A stretch of DNA of 64,000 bases. Source: Nocardia nova. Lineage in GTDB: Bacteria; Actinomycetota; Actinomycetes; Mycobacteriales; Mycobacteriaceae. Where the stretch lies: positions 41,346 to 105,345 of the forward strand of contig NZ_PSZE01000023.1 of the NCBI RefSeq assembly GCF_002933465.1, given 5' to 3'. Positions within the stretch are counted from its first letter, which is position 1, and each line of letters starts with the position of its first letter. The translations under genes were made by a program, and so were the position numbers. Below, one piece after another: positions 22,601 through 30,157 of this stretch. The notes below the pieces were generated by a model. The model searched no databases, was not told the DNA's origin, and saw only the letters and a list, made by a program, of their open reading frames with translations.

Positions 22601-22954
22601 GAGCAGCGGGTCCGCGAAGCGCTCGGGTCTCGAGCATTCGGGGCGGCCCACCGGGAAGGCACGGCCATGAGCTTCCGTGCCGCGGTCGGCTTCGCGCTGG
22701 GAGAGGGATCTCGAGCTGTCGCGACGGGTATCCAGCCCTCGACGAACCTGACAAAGCGTGAGCGCCAGATCGCCGATCTGGTCGCCGAGGGTTTGACCGA
22801 CAAGGCAATCGCTGCCCGGCTGGTGATCTCTCTGCGTACCGCGCAGGGACACGTGGGACACATCCTGGCCAAACTGGGGTTCACATCGCGTGCACAGATC
22901 GCGACCTGGGTCGTCGAGCAGGCGGCCGCCCGGCGCAGCATGTCTGCGCAGTAG
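19667..22954 (+). CDS. PknK-like Ser/Thr kinase-ATPase-LuxR regulator
   Basis: A 1095-residue multidomain signalling protein. Residues 30-290 are a Ser/Thr kinase with GRGGFGVVY (33-41), Lys55, HRDVKPAN (about 146) and DFG (about 167). A STAND-type ATPase follows, with the P-loop GMGGVGKTR near 365, LLVLDNCEQ (Walker B) and LDGLPLAIELAAARLR. A helical repeat region comes next, and a LuxR-type helix-turn-helix closes the protein (LTKRERQIADLVAEGLTDKAIAARL, shortened here to its ends, about 1028-1085). Size and domain order match M. tuberculosis PknK (1110 residues), which links phosphorylation to transcription. No partner gene is adjacent. The start is weakly supported by its ribosome binding site. 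Confidence 0.85.
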   Translation: MAEVDPHITQRDVCSDGVAALRAVGFEDAEEIGRGGFGVVYRCVQPALDRTVAVKVLTGELDENRERFFREQRAMGRLTGHPNIVSVLQVGETETGQPYLVMQFHPRGSLDAWIHLHGPLAMEHVLGLGVRMAGALETAHRFGVLHRDVKPANILLTDYGQFALTDFGIAHIAGGFETATGTVTGSPAFTAPEVLGGETPSAASDVYALGATLFCALTGRAAFERRRGEQVVAQFLRITTQPVPDLRESGVPADVCAAIEVAMSRDPHDRPSAVALGEQLQRVQLAHGFEVEQMALRDQPLADEAADDKPMPSVRGGDLARLAESASRELGNLPLDLNSFVGRRALLSQVKTLLSECRLVTLTGMGGVGKTRLALRAARRIRQGFSGGAWLVELGELREDASLVDVVGAAVGLRSPVGRPMLELLVEFCSTRAPLLVLDNCEQVIDAVAELAESLLQACPQVRILATSREALGIDGEAVLPVPPLAFPDPTGEPSLRAITHHDAVVLFAERAVAVVPGFELTKDNTLGVARICARLDGLPLAIELAAARLRTMSIEQILQRLTDRYALLTRGSRRAPTRQQTLRWCIGWSYDLCKSAEQRLWRQLSVFAGSFELDAAEAVCDADLAESDFLDSLSALVDKSILIREEADGAVRFRMLETVQEYGRDKIEEAGEQNDLRRRHRDWYERWVRDTRAEWISPRQLDHVARLETELPNLRKAMEFSLAEAGEHALRIAAGLFPFWLLRGRLSEGRRWCDSALARSSGAPTADRADVLLPASMLAALQGDLSVAASRVAELNTVAEHTAATRPLAIYADGFVALLGGDPARARTRLDEALDLSGASTDLFLQLAMLVDLGWAHELRGDTASALTCYERVLTTAESHGESVFREYALWGTGLAVWRNGQRERAAQMLRAGLRSTLSTGDSLTAAACLEILAWIAGEQHEARRAAVLMGAADTLGHLAGSSAVLFPHLLVHHEECEQRVREALGSRAFGAAHREGTAMSFRAAVGFALGEGSRAVATGIQPSTNLTKRERQIADLVAEGLTDKAIAARLVISLRTAQGHVGHILAKLGFTSRAQIATWVVEQAAARRSMSAQ

Positions 22955-23116
22955 CTCATCTGATCGGTCAGAGGCAGATCTCGGATAGTCCAAAAGGCAG
23001 TCACAGTGCACTCCGCACCGGGTTCAGGTGCGAAGACACTGGAACGTCAGTGTACGATCGCCCAGCTTCTTGTATAGGTCGAACGGAAACTGGGCCGACG
23101 CGGCGCGTTGCTCGGC

Positions 23117-23392
23117 TCAGTGACGCGCGAGCGCGTGGTCCAGCCGCGCTTGAAAGGTGTCTTTGTCGATCCCGAATCGCGTGAAGATTTCCTCCTCCGG
23201 TGGGCCGGCGAAAGGCAGCCACACCTCTGCGAGGCGAATCATCTCGTCGATCTCGCTGTAGGTGTAAGGCGGTGGCGCATGGGGGGTGCGCCTCGGCAGA
23301 TCGCGGGTTTGCCGGTACCTCCGGATGCGCTCGGCAAGGATCGCTCGGGAATGTGGTGTCGGCGTGGAACGCATCGTCTCGGTAACTTTCAT
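23117..23392 (-). CDS. Small hypothetical protein, DUF3263-like
   Basis: A 91-residue protein. The C-terminal half (AEVWLPFAGPPEEEIFTRFG then IDKDTFQARLDHAL) resembles small actinobacterial DUF3263 proteins, which carry a helix-turn-helix-like region around FGI..DTF. The N-terminus is basic. Either the ATG at 23392 or that at 23374 may be used; the first has AAGGG about eleven bases upstream. Two operator-like sequences at 23439-23466 lie in front of it. The family match is tentative and the function unknown. Confidence 0.55.
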   Translation of the reverse strand: MKVTETMRSTPTPHSRAILAERIRRYRQTRDLPRRTPHAPPPYTYSEIDEMIRLAEVWLPFAGPPEEEIFTRFGIDKDTFQARLDHALARH

Positions 23393-23438
23393 GGGCTCGA
23401 CCGCCCTTCTGCTGGGGAAGGTCTCGGACGTCTAGTTC

Positions 23439-23466
23439 TATGGTAAAACCATTTTATGGTCTGTCC
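23439..23466. promoter_or_regulatory. Overlapping GntR-type operator sites (site J)
   Basis: TATGGTAAAACCAT (23439-23452) contains TGGT-N3-ACCA. It is followed at once by TATGGTCTGTCC (23455-23466), which resembles the site at 41992. The half-sites alternate ATGGT, ACCAT, ATGGT with three bases between each. They lie 47-74 bases upstream of the small gene starting at 23392. Confidence 0.5.
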
Positions 23467-23522
23467 GCGCGGTGCGCAGTGGACCGGCGGCCGTCGCGTG
23501 CCGGCGGTCCACTGCGCAGAAC

Positions 23523-24962
23523 TCACCGCACGTCGAGGTAGATACTCTTGACATTTTGATAACCGGCCAGGCCCTCAGGCCCCAGCTCCCGGCCCATACC
23601 GCTGTTCTTGATTCCGCCGAACGGCGCCGTCGGATCATTTGCATAGCCGTTGATCCCGACGGTTCCCGATGCGATGCGATGGGCGAAACGGGCGCCGCGC
23701 TCCGGGTCGGCCGTCCACACGGTCCCTCCGAGTCCGTACTCGGAGGCGTTGGCAATCGCAACGGCCTCGTCCTCGTCGGCATAGGGGATGACCGACAGGA
23801 CCGGCCCGAAGATTTCCTCTCGTGCGATCGTGTGTCCGGGCTGCACGTCGGCGAAGATGGTCGGCTCGACGAACCAGCCGCGCTCGGCCGCCCGGCCACC
23901 GCCGGTGGTGATGCGACCGCCATCGCTGCGTCCGGCCGCAATATAGCCCTCGACGCGGTCGCGCTGACGAGCCGAGACCAGCGGGCCCATCTGGGTTGCG
24001 GCCGCGAGCGGATCGCCGACAACGATGTTCTTGGCGAGATCGGTCACCGTGTCGACGACGTCGTTGTAGCGCGCGGCCGGTGCCAGGACCCGCGTGCTCA
24101 GCCAGCAGATCTGCCCGTTGTTCAGCATCGTCGCGCCGAAGAAAGACTCGATGTTGTCGGCCAGATTCGCGTCGTCGAGCACGACCGCGGCCGATTTGCC
24201 GCCCAGTTCGAGGGTTACCGGTCGCAGCAGTTCACCGCAGGTACGAGCGATCGCGCGCCCCGCGCCGGTCGATCCGGTGAACGAGACCTTGTCCACGCCG
24301 GGGTGGCTCACCAGATAGGAACCGATTTCCCGGCCGCCGGGCACCACATTGAGTACGCCTGCGGGCAGCCCGGCGGCGAGAGCGGCCTCGGCCATCAGGA
24401 AGGCGTCGAGGACGGTCTCGGGTGCGGGTTTGAGGACGACGGTGCAGCCGGCGGCAAGCGCGGGGGCGATCTTCAGAAAGGTGATGGCCTGCGGCACATT
24501 CCACGGCACGATCGCACCGACGACGCCGATGGGGGAACGGGTCACCGCCGTGGATCCGCCGAGCATGCCGGGCCGGATCTCGTCCTCCTGCTCAGCAACC
24601 ATCGTGCCGTAATACTGGAGAAGCAGTGCGGGAAAGCCACTTTCGAACTGTCGCGCCAGGCTGATCGGCATACCGTTCTGGCTGCTCACTCGCGAGGCGG
24701 TCTCCTCGCCGCGCTCCGCCAGCTTTTCCGCGAACTCCGCGAGTACTTCCGCGCGGCGCTTGCCGTCCCAGCGGGCCCATCCGGCCGGATCGTCGAAAGC
24801 GGCTCGGGCCGCGGCGACCGCCGCGTCGATGTCGGCCTCGCTGCCGTCGGGCACGGAGCCGATGCGCTCCTCGGTGGCCGGGGAGATGACCGGAATGATC
24901 GAATTCGTGGCCGGCGCGACCCAGCGCCCGTCGACGTAGAGGTCGGTGTAATCGATTGTCAT
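23523..24962 (-). CDS. NAD(P)-dependent aldehyde dehydrogenase
   Basis: A 479-residue enzyme that oxidises an aldehyde to its carboxylate. The nucleophile lies in NNGQICWLSTRV, the general-base glutamate in VTLELGGKS, the cofactor segment in FTGSTGAGRAI, and the C-terminal EEIFGPVLSV and PFGGIKNSGMGRELG are present; length is normal. It is the last gene of the cluster P450 - ferredoxin reductase - alcohol dehydrogenase - aldehyde dehydrogenase, 25 bp after the alcohol dehydrogenase. In that setting it should take the P450-derived alcohol, via the aldehyde, to an acid ready for CoA ligation. Confidence 0.92.
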   Translation of the reverse strand: MTIDYTDLYVDGRWVAPATNSIIPVISPATEERIGSVPDGSEADIDAAVAAARAAFDDPAGWARWDGKRRAEVLAEFAEKLAERGEETASRVSSQNGMPISLARQFESGFPALLLQYYGTMVAEQEDEIRPGMLGGSTAVTRSPIGVVGAIVPWNVPQAITFLKIAPALAAGCTVVLKPAPETVLDAFLMAEAALAAGLPAGVLNVVPGGREIGSYLVSHPGVDKVSFTGSTGAGRAIARTCGELLRPVTLELGGKSAAVVLDDANLADNIESFFGATMLNNGQICWLSTRVLAPAARYNDVVDTVTDLAKNIVVGDPLAAATQMGPLVSARQRDRVEGYIAAGRSDGGRITTGGGRAAERGWFVEPTIFADVQPGHTIAREEIFGPVLSVIPYADEDEAVAIANASEYGLGGTVWTADPERGARFAHRIASGTVGINGYANDPTAPFGGIKNSGMGRELGPEGLAGYQNVKSIYLDVR

Positions 24963-24987
24963 GATCGTGCTTTCTGCTTCGGGTGGC

Positions 24988-26091
24988 TCATTCGTGGACG
25001 AGAACCGGCTTGAGGACCTCGCCGCGATGCTGGGCCGCGACGGCGTCGTTGATCTTGGTGAACGGGAAGGTGGTCACCAGCTTGTCGATCGGGAAGCGGC
25101 CGGCCCGGAACAGCTCGATCAGTTCGGGGATGAACTCGTCCGGAACGCTGTCGCCTTCGATGATTCCGACGACGGTGAGGCCCAGCACCAGCGTTTCCAT
25201 CACCGAAAGCGGGAGTGCCGCTTCGGGATTCGCCGGCACACCGATCAGGCCGAGCTTGCCGTGGAAGGTCATCGACTTCACCAGGCCGTCGATCACCGCC
25301 GGCACGCCAGAGGTGTCGATGGCATAGTCGACGCCCTCGCCGACGATGGCGCGGACCTGCTCGGCGACCGGCCCCGCCGCGGGATCGATGGCGTGGGTCG
25401 CGCCCAGCTCCAGCGCGAGATCGCGACGCGACGCATGAGGCTCGACGACGATGATCGTCGCGCACTCGCGCACGACGGCGGCCATGACCGCGGCCAGGCC
25501 GACCGATCCGGCGCCCGCGACCAGTAGCGACGATCCCGCGCGACATGCGAGCGAACGCATGACAGCGCCGGCCCCGGTCTGGATTCCGCACCCGATCGGC
25601 GCGATGATTTCGGCAGGAAGGTCAGCGGGCGCCTTCACGACATTGCGTTCCAGGGCCAGACTGTAGGTGGCGAAGGAGGACTGCCCGAAGAACAGTCCGG
25701 TGATCGTCTCGTCTCCCTCCGACAACGGACCGGTGCCGTCGGCGCGCACTCCGTCGTAATTGAGATGCATGAAGTTGTGGCAATACGAGGGTGAATCGGC
25801 TCGGCACGCGGGACAGGATCCGCAACTGGCGAAGGTGATTCCGACTCGGTCACCGGGTGCCACCTTGGTGACGCCTTCGCCGACGGCCTCCACGATGCCG
25901 CACCCTTCGTGTCCGAAGACGGCGGGAAGGCCGACGGGCAGGGCGCCGTCGCGAGCAGCCAGGTCCGTGTGGCAGATTCCGACAGCCTCGATCTTCACCA
26001 GCACCTCACCGGGTTTGGGTCCATCGATGGTGACGGTCTCGAGGGAGAATTCGCTGTGTGGGGCACGAGCGACCGCGGCCAATGTTTCCAT
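24988..26091 (-). CDS. Zinc-dependent alcohol dehydrogenase (aryl/allyl type)
   Basis: A 367-residue medium-chain dehydrogenase. Catalytic zinc ligands are seen in VGICHTDLAARDG and GHEGCGIVEAVG, the structural zinc cluster in CGSCPACRADSPSYC, and the NAD site in VAGAGSVGLAAV. It resembles benzyl/aryl-alcohol dehydrogenases of catabolic operons (for example XylB or geraniol dehydrogenases). ATG at 26091 has AAGGA eight bases upstream and starts two bases after the ferredoxin reductase stop, so the two are translationally close. Expected role: alcohol from the P450 reaction to aldehyde. Confidence 0.92.
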   Translation of the reverse strand: METLAAVARAPHSEFSLETVTIDGPKPGEVLVKIEAVGICHTDLAARDGALPVGLPAVFGHEGCGIVEAVGEGVTKVAPGDRVGITFASCGSCPACRADSPSYCHNFMHLNYDGVRADGTGPLSEGDETITGLFFGQSSFATYSLALERNVVKAPADLPAEIIAPIGCGIQTGAGAVMRSLACRAGSSLLVAGAGSVGLAAVMAAVVRECATIIVVEPHASRRDLALELGATHAIDPAAGPVAEQVRAIVGEGVDYAIDTSGVPAVIDGLVKSMTFHGKLGLIGVPANPEAALPLSVMETLVLGLTVVGIIEGDSVPDEFIPELIELFRAGRFPIDKLVTTFPFTKINDAVAAQHRGEVLKPVLVHE

Positions 26092-26093
26092 GA

Positions 26094-27380
26094 TCAGTTC
26101 CTTCGTCTTTCGGTGCGGGCGCCGGCGGCGACCGGTGTGGGAGCTGCGCCCGTGGCGGCATCGCGCAAAGAGATGCTGGGATCGGCCAAAGCACTTCGGT
26201 TCAAGGGAGCGCCGGTGCCGATGAACTTCTTTCCCGCCATGAAATCGGCCGGCGCATTGATGGTTTCGACGCAGCGCGCGCTGCCGTCGGCGTCCAGATG
26301 GAACAACGCCCAGGATCCGGTCGAGGGGTCTCCGCGTAGGACGGCTTCGGTGCCGGGGGTGAGGACTCCCGCCATCTTCATCTTCAGGTCGAACTGGTCC
26401 GACCAGAACCAGGGCACCTCGTGCGGCGGGACCGGCGCGCCGGTGATGACCGCGGCGGCTTGTCTGGCCTGCTCGGTCGCACTGGGAATACTCTCCAGTC
26501 GCACCAGCGCGCCCAATCCCTCGTGCAGGCGATGGGTGACATCGCCGATGGCGAGGATGGCATGATCGCTGGTTCGGGAGGCCGTGTCGACGACGACTCC
26601 CGCCATGCACTCCACGCCGGCACTGCGGGCCAGGCTGTCCTCGGGGGCGGCGCCGATCCCGACAACCACTGCGTCGCAGTCGATTTCGGTGCCGTCGCCG
26701 AGTCGAATGGCGCGGACTCTTCCGTTGTGTCCGAGGATTTCGCCGACGTCGGCGCCGGTGATGATCCGGGTACCTCGCGCGCGATGGCTGTCGGTGAGAA
26801 TGCGCGACAATTCGGGGCTGGCCACGCGCGCGAGCACCCGGTCCTCACGTTCGATGACGGTCACCTCGCAGCCGCGTGCCCGGGCGGCGGCGGCGACCTC
26901 CAGCCCGACGTAGCCGGCGCCGACGATCGCCATGCGTGCACCGGCGAGGACAGCGGTCCGGAGTTCGGTGGCATCGGCGAGGGTCCGTAACGCAAGCACG
27001 CCGCTCAGATCGGCTCCGGGGACAGGCAGCGCGCGGGGGCTGGCGCCGGTCGCCAGAACCAGCGTGTCGTAGCGGACCGTGTGGCCGGAACGCGTGGTGA
27101 CCGATTTGTCTACGCGGTCGAGGCCGACCACCGGATCGCCGAGGCGAAGTTCGATGTCGTTGTCGGCGTAGAAGGATTCAGGCCGCAACCACTGGACGTA
27201 GTCCTCGCCGTCGTACTTCTTCGACAGTGGTGGCCGATGATAGGGCGGAACCGGCTCGGCCCCGTACATCAGCACGCGACCGGTGAATTTCTGCTGCCGG
27301 AGCAGGCCGGCGAGCATGCCGCCGGCCTGTCCCGCGCCGACGATCACCACAGTGTGTGCCGGACGTTCAGTGTTCACCAC
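26094..27380 (-). CDS. FAD-dependent ferredoxin reductase
   Basis: A 428-residue NAD(P)H:ferredoxin reductase of the putidaredoxin-reductase type. The FAD-binding VVIVGAGQAGGMLAGLL begins near residue 11, the NAD-binding AIVGAGYVGLEVAAAARARG lies near 150, and ILAIGDVTH near 285 contacts FAD. The GTG start follows the P450 stop by two bases. Together with the ferredoxin at 28924 it would feed electrons to the P450. The C-terminal 25 residues (Ala/Arg-rich) are an extension beyond the usual end. Confidence 0.92.
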   Translation of the reverse strand: MVNTERPAHTVVIVGAGQAGGMLAGLLRQQKFTGRVLMYGAEPVPPYHRPPLSKKYDGEDYVQWLRPESFYADNDIELRLGDPVVGLDRVDKSVTTRSGHTVRYDTLVLATGASPRALPVPGADLSGVLALRTLADATELRTAVLAGARMAIVGAGYVGLEVAAAARARGCEVTVIEREDRVLARVASPELSRILTDSHRARGTRIITGADVGEILGHNGRVRAIRLGDGTEIDCDAVVVGIGAAPEDSLARSAGVECMAGVVVDTASRTSDHAILAIGDVTHRLHEGLGALVRLESIPSATEQARQAAAVITGAPVPPHEVPWFWSDQFDLKMKMAGVLTPGTEAVLRGDPSTGSWALFHLDADGSARCVETINAPADFMAGKKFIGTGAPLNRSALADPSISLRDAATGAAPTPVAAGARTERRRN

Positions 27381-27382
27381 TG

Positions 27383-28705
27383 CTACCTGTCGAACTCGAT
27401 CGCCACGGGCATGTTCTTGAGCCCGCCGACGAAATTGGTCTGAATGAACCGCGTGTCATCGGTCGGAGTGATCGACTTCACGTGCGGCAGCAGTTCTTCG
27501 AACATCACGCGCAGCTCGAGCTTGGCCAGGTGCTGTCCGATGCACATGTGCGGGCCGTAGCCGAAGGCGATGTGCTTGTTGGGGCGGCGGGTGAGGTCGA
27601 AGCGGTCGGGATTCGGGTTGGCGTCCGCGTCGCGGTTGCCGGACTGGTACAGCAGCATGAATCGGTCACCGGCGTGGATGTCACGCCCGCGCAGCGTGTA
27701 ATCCTGCGTCGCCATCCGCATGAAGTGTTTCACGGGGGAGGCCCACCGCAGCGATTCGTTGACCAAATGCGGGACCAGCGACAGGTCGTTGCGGACGAGT
27801 TCGAGTTGGTCGGGGTTGCGGCCGAGTTCGAGCATGCCGCCGGCCAGGGTGCTGGAGGTGGTGTCGTGGCCTGCGGTCGCGATGGCGATGAAATAGCTGT
27901 AGTAGACCTCGTTCTTGTAGTACTCGCCATTGGCGTCACGGGCGGAGGCGATCACCGTTGCCAGATCGTCGCGCGGGTTTGCGCGCCGATCCTGTAGCAG
28001 CGCTTCGAAATACGCGAAGAAGTCCTGAATAGTGGCCACCCACTGCCGGGCCGCGGCATCGGGGGTGAGTGGTTCGACGTCGTCGCGGGCAGCGTCCGGA
28101 TCAGCGGTGCCGAAGAACTCCTGCGTCAGCGACATCATCTTGGGCTCATCGGATTCCGGTACACCGAACAAACTCATGATCACGTGCAGCGGGTACTGCA
28201 GGGCGAAATCCTTGACGAAGTCGATCCGGCCGTCGGTCTCGAGCAGTCGCGCAACCGAAGACTTGGCCAGGTCCCGGATCGCAGATTCCCATTTCGCCAG
28301 GTTCTGCGGCCGGAACCAGTCCAGCGCAATATCTTTGATCTCGGTGTGCTCCGGCGGATCGAGGTAGGTAAGGGTTTCCAGAATCCGCAGGCTGCCGTTG
28401 TTGATGCTCTTGGTGAACTCGTCACCGGCCTGATTGGCCAGGATCGGATTGACCGAACCCTTGTCCTCGCCACCTGCGCTGGTGAAGATGTCGGGTTGGC
28501 GTTCGATCTCCATGATGTCGGCGTGCTTGCTGACCAGCCACAGCGGGTCGTAGCCCTCGACGACCGCGCGGCCGAGCGGGTTGTTCTCGCGCAACCAGTG
28601 GTAGGCGTCGAACAGTGCGTCATTGTCACGGTGGCCCTCGGGAAGCACGATCTGCCGGGCGACGGTGTCCGGGATCAACTCGGTGGCCTGCTCCGTGGTG
28701 CTCAT
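27383..28705 (-). CDS. Cytochrome P450, CYP108-like
   Basis: A 440-residue soluble P450. The I-helix TAGHDTTSS carries the oxygen-activating Thr, ESLRW (about 316) is the ExxR motif, and FGYGPHMCIGQHLAKLE holds the heme cysteine near 389. The C-terminus (TNFVGGLKNMPVAI) is strikingly like P450terp (CYP108A1, alpha-terpineol hydroxylase), as is HMCIGQHLAKLE. CYP108 members of Rhodococcus oxidise p-cymene and limonene-type substrates. The ATG at 28705 has GAGGAG upstream. First gene of a terp/cym-like operon with reductase and two dehydrogenases; the ferredoxin is divergent. The substrate is inferred only. Confidence 0.9.
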   Translation of the reverse strand: MSTTEQATELIPDTVARQIVLPEGHRDNDALFDAYHWLRENNPLGRAVVEGYDPLWLVSKHADIMEIERQPDIFTSAGGEDKGSVNPILANQAGDEFTKSINNGSLRILETLTYLDPPEHTEIKDIALDWFRPQNLAKWESAIRDLAKSSVARLLETDGRIDFVKDFALQYPLHVIMSLFGVPESDEPKMMSLTQEFFGTADPDAARDDVEPLTPDAAARQWVATIQDFFAYFEALLQDRRANPRDDLATVIASARDANGEYYKNEVYYSYFIAIATAGHDTTSSTLAGGMLELGRNPDQLELVRNDLSLVPHLVNESLRWASPVKHFMRMATQDYTLRGRDIHAGDRFMLLYQSGNRDADANPNPDRFDLTRRPNKHIAFGYGPHMCIGQHLAKLELRVMFEELLPHVKSITPTDDTRFIQTNFVGGLKNMPVAIEFDR

Positions 28706-28923
28706 TGTTTCTCCTCGCTCGATCGGGAAGTGGTACCCAGCGTGGCAGCGAGGTGGGTGAGTCACATCACACCGACGGCGGAACGGTGTCGGCAGAAAGG
28801 GGGATTTGCGGCCTGCAGATCACCCCGATGGCTGGTGGTAATCGGCCGTCGTGGGGATGTCGCGATAACCCGGCGCTTCGCAAACTGGGGTCAGTCAGCA
28901 TTCATCTGCTCGAGGAGGACCCG

Positions 28924-29247
28924 ATGCCCACCGTTGTCTATCAATTGCCCGACGGCTCGGCCAGTTCGGTCGATGTACCCGCAGGTCAGACAGTGATGGA
29001 TGGATCCGTTCGAAACAACCTGCCGGGTATCGTCGCCGAATGCGGCGGTAGCTGTTCCTGCGCGACCTGCCACGTGTACATCGAGGGGGACTCCGCTGAG
29101 GCGTTCGACGAACCGTCGATGGAGGAACAGGATCTGCTCGAGTTCCTCGATGGCGCTCGGCCCTGCTCGCGGCTGGCCTGTCAGCTGGTGCTGAACGCGA
29201 ATATGGGGACGATCACCGTGACGGTGGCTCAATCGGACGGCGTGTGA
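28924..29247 (+). CDS. [2Fe-2S] ferredoxin, adrenodoxin type
   Basis: A 107-residue ferredoxin whose cluster ligands are Cys40, Cys46, Cys49 and Cys86 (CGGSCSCATCH and RLACQL), with the same spacing as putidaredoxin. Two extra cysteines, 44 and 81, lie close to the ligands. GAGGAGG five bases before the ATG supports the start. It is transcribed away from the P450 operon over a 218-bp shared promoter region and is the natural electron donor to that P450. Its last 35 bases overlap the convergent luxR-type gene. Confidence 0.93.
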   Translation: MPTVVYQLPDGSASSVDVPAGQTVMDGSVRNNLPGIVAECGGSCSCATCHVYIEGDSAEAFDEPSMEEQDLLEFLDGARPCSRLACQLVLNANMGTITVTVAQSDGV

Positions 29248-30157
29248 GGGCTGCTGCGGAATGGCGGGCGATCAATTCACTGCGATTGGTCGCCCCCAGC
29301 TTTCGTAGAATGCGCTTGACATGTGATTTCACCGTATCCACGGTGATTACCAACTCGGTGGCGATAGCGGTGTTCGACGCGCCCCGGACGATCAGCCGCA
29401 GGACTTCGCTCTCTCGTTCGGTCAGCGGTTCCGTCCACGACGGCGCCGGCGGGGAGGGGAGCGTCTCCGGCTCCGCAGTGGCGGTCTCGGCGTGGTTTTC
29501 GCGGGCCATTCCACTGGCCCGTAAGAGATTCAGCTGCTGGGTTCTGCGGGCGGACAATCCGAGCCGCCGTAGGCAGCTGCCCGCGACCTGGAGCAGCAGC
29601 GCCGTCGAATCATGCTGTGCCGCAGCGAGTCTGCCCGCGACGTGGAGGATCAGTGTGGGTGTGTCGTCGACGGTCACCACCATGACCGTGCAGCCTGAGG
29701 GAAACAGGTCGCGTAGTTCGGCTGCCGGCTGATCGGTGGCAAGCGCCGCGCCCGTTTCGAGGACGCGCGCCTCGACTGATTCCGGAAGCAGGCGATAGGC
29801 CGCGGGTGTCGTAGCCCCGCCGAGGGATTCGACGGTCGCGACCGGGACCGCTCGATCGTTTTCGACCGTGGCGGCCAGAACGCGTTCGGCGGAGCAGATG
29901 TCGGCCAGCGCGCGGCAGGTTCGTCGCAGCAGGTCGGTGCCGGACGTGGCGGTCATGAGCTCCGCGACGGCGTGATCGAGGCTTTGCGCGGTGCGACGAA
30001 GGCGATCGATCTCGTCGTCTCGCCGCGCTTGTTCTCGGTCGAGGAGGTCGGCGAGTTGTCGTCCCAGGTCGGTCAACCGTGAACCGGAGGCCTCGCGCAT
30101 GGCGGCGATAATCGTGTCCGCCGCCACCTCCTCGTTCTCGCCCTGGGAAGGGCTCAT
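29213..30157 (-). CDS. LuxR-family transcriptional regulator, second of pair
   Basis: A 314-residue regulator with an N-terminal sensory region of GAF-like appearance (about 70-200) and a C-terminal LuxR/NarL helix-turn-helix (LTERESEVLRLIVRGASNTA onwards, ending VKSHVKRILRKLGATNRSEL). There is no receiver domain. ATG at 30157 overlaps the upstream regulator's stop by four bases (ATGA), so the two are translationally coupled. The gene converges on the ferredoxin. Most likely controls the P450/ferredoxin promoters in response to a small molecule. Confidence 0.85.
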   Translation of the reverse strand: MSPSQGENEEVAADTIIAAMREASGSRLTDLGRQLADLLDREQARRDDEIDRLRRTAQSLDHAVAELMTATSGTDLLRRTCRALADICSAERVLAATVENDRAVPVATVESLGGATTPAAYRLLPESVEARVLETGAALATDQPAAELRDLFPSGCTVMVVTVDDTPTLILHVAGRLAAAQHDSTALLLQVAGSCLRRLGLSARRTQQLNLLRASGMARENHAETATAEPETLPSPPAPSWTEPLTERESEVLRLIVRGASNTAIATELVITVDTVKSHVKRILRKLGATNRSELIARHSAAALTRRPIEPPSR

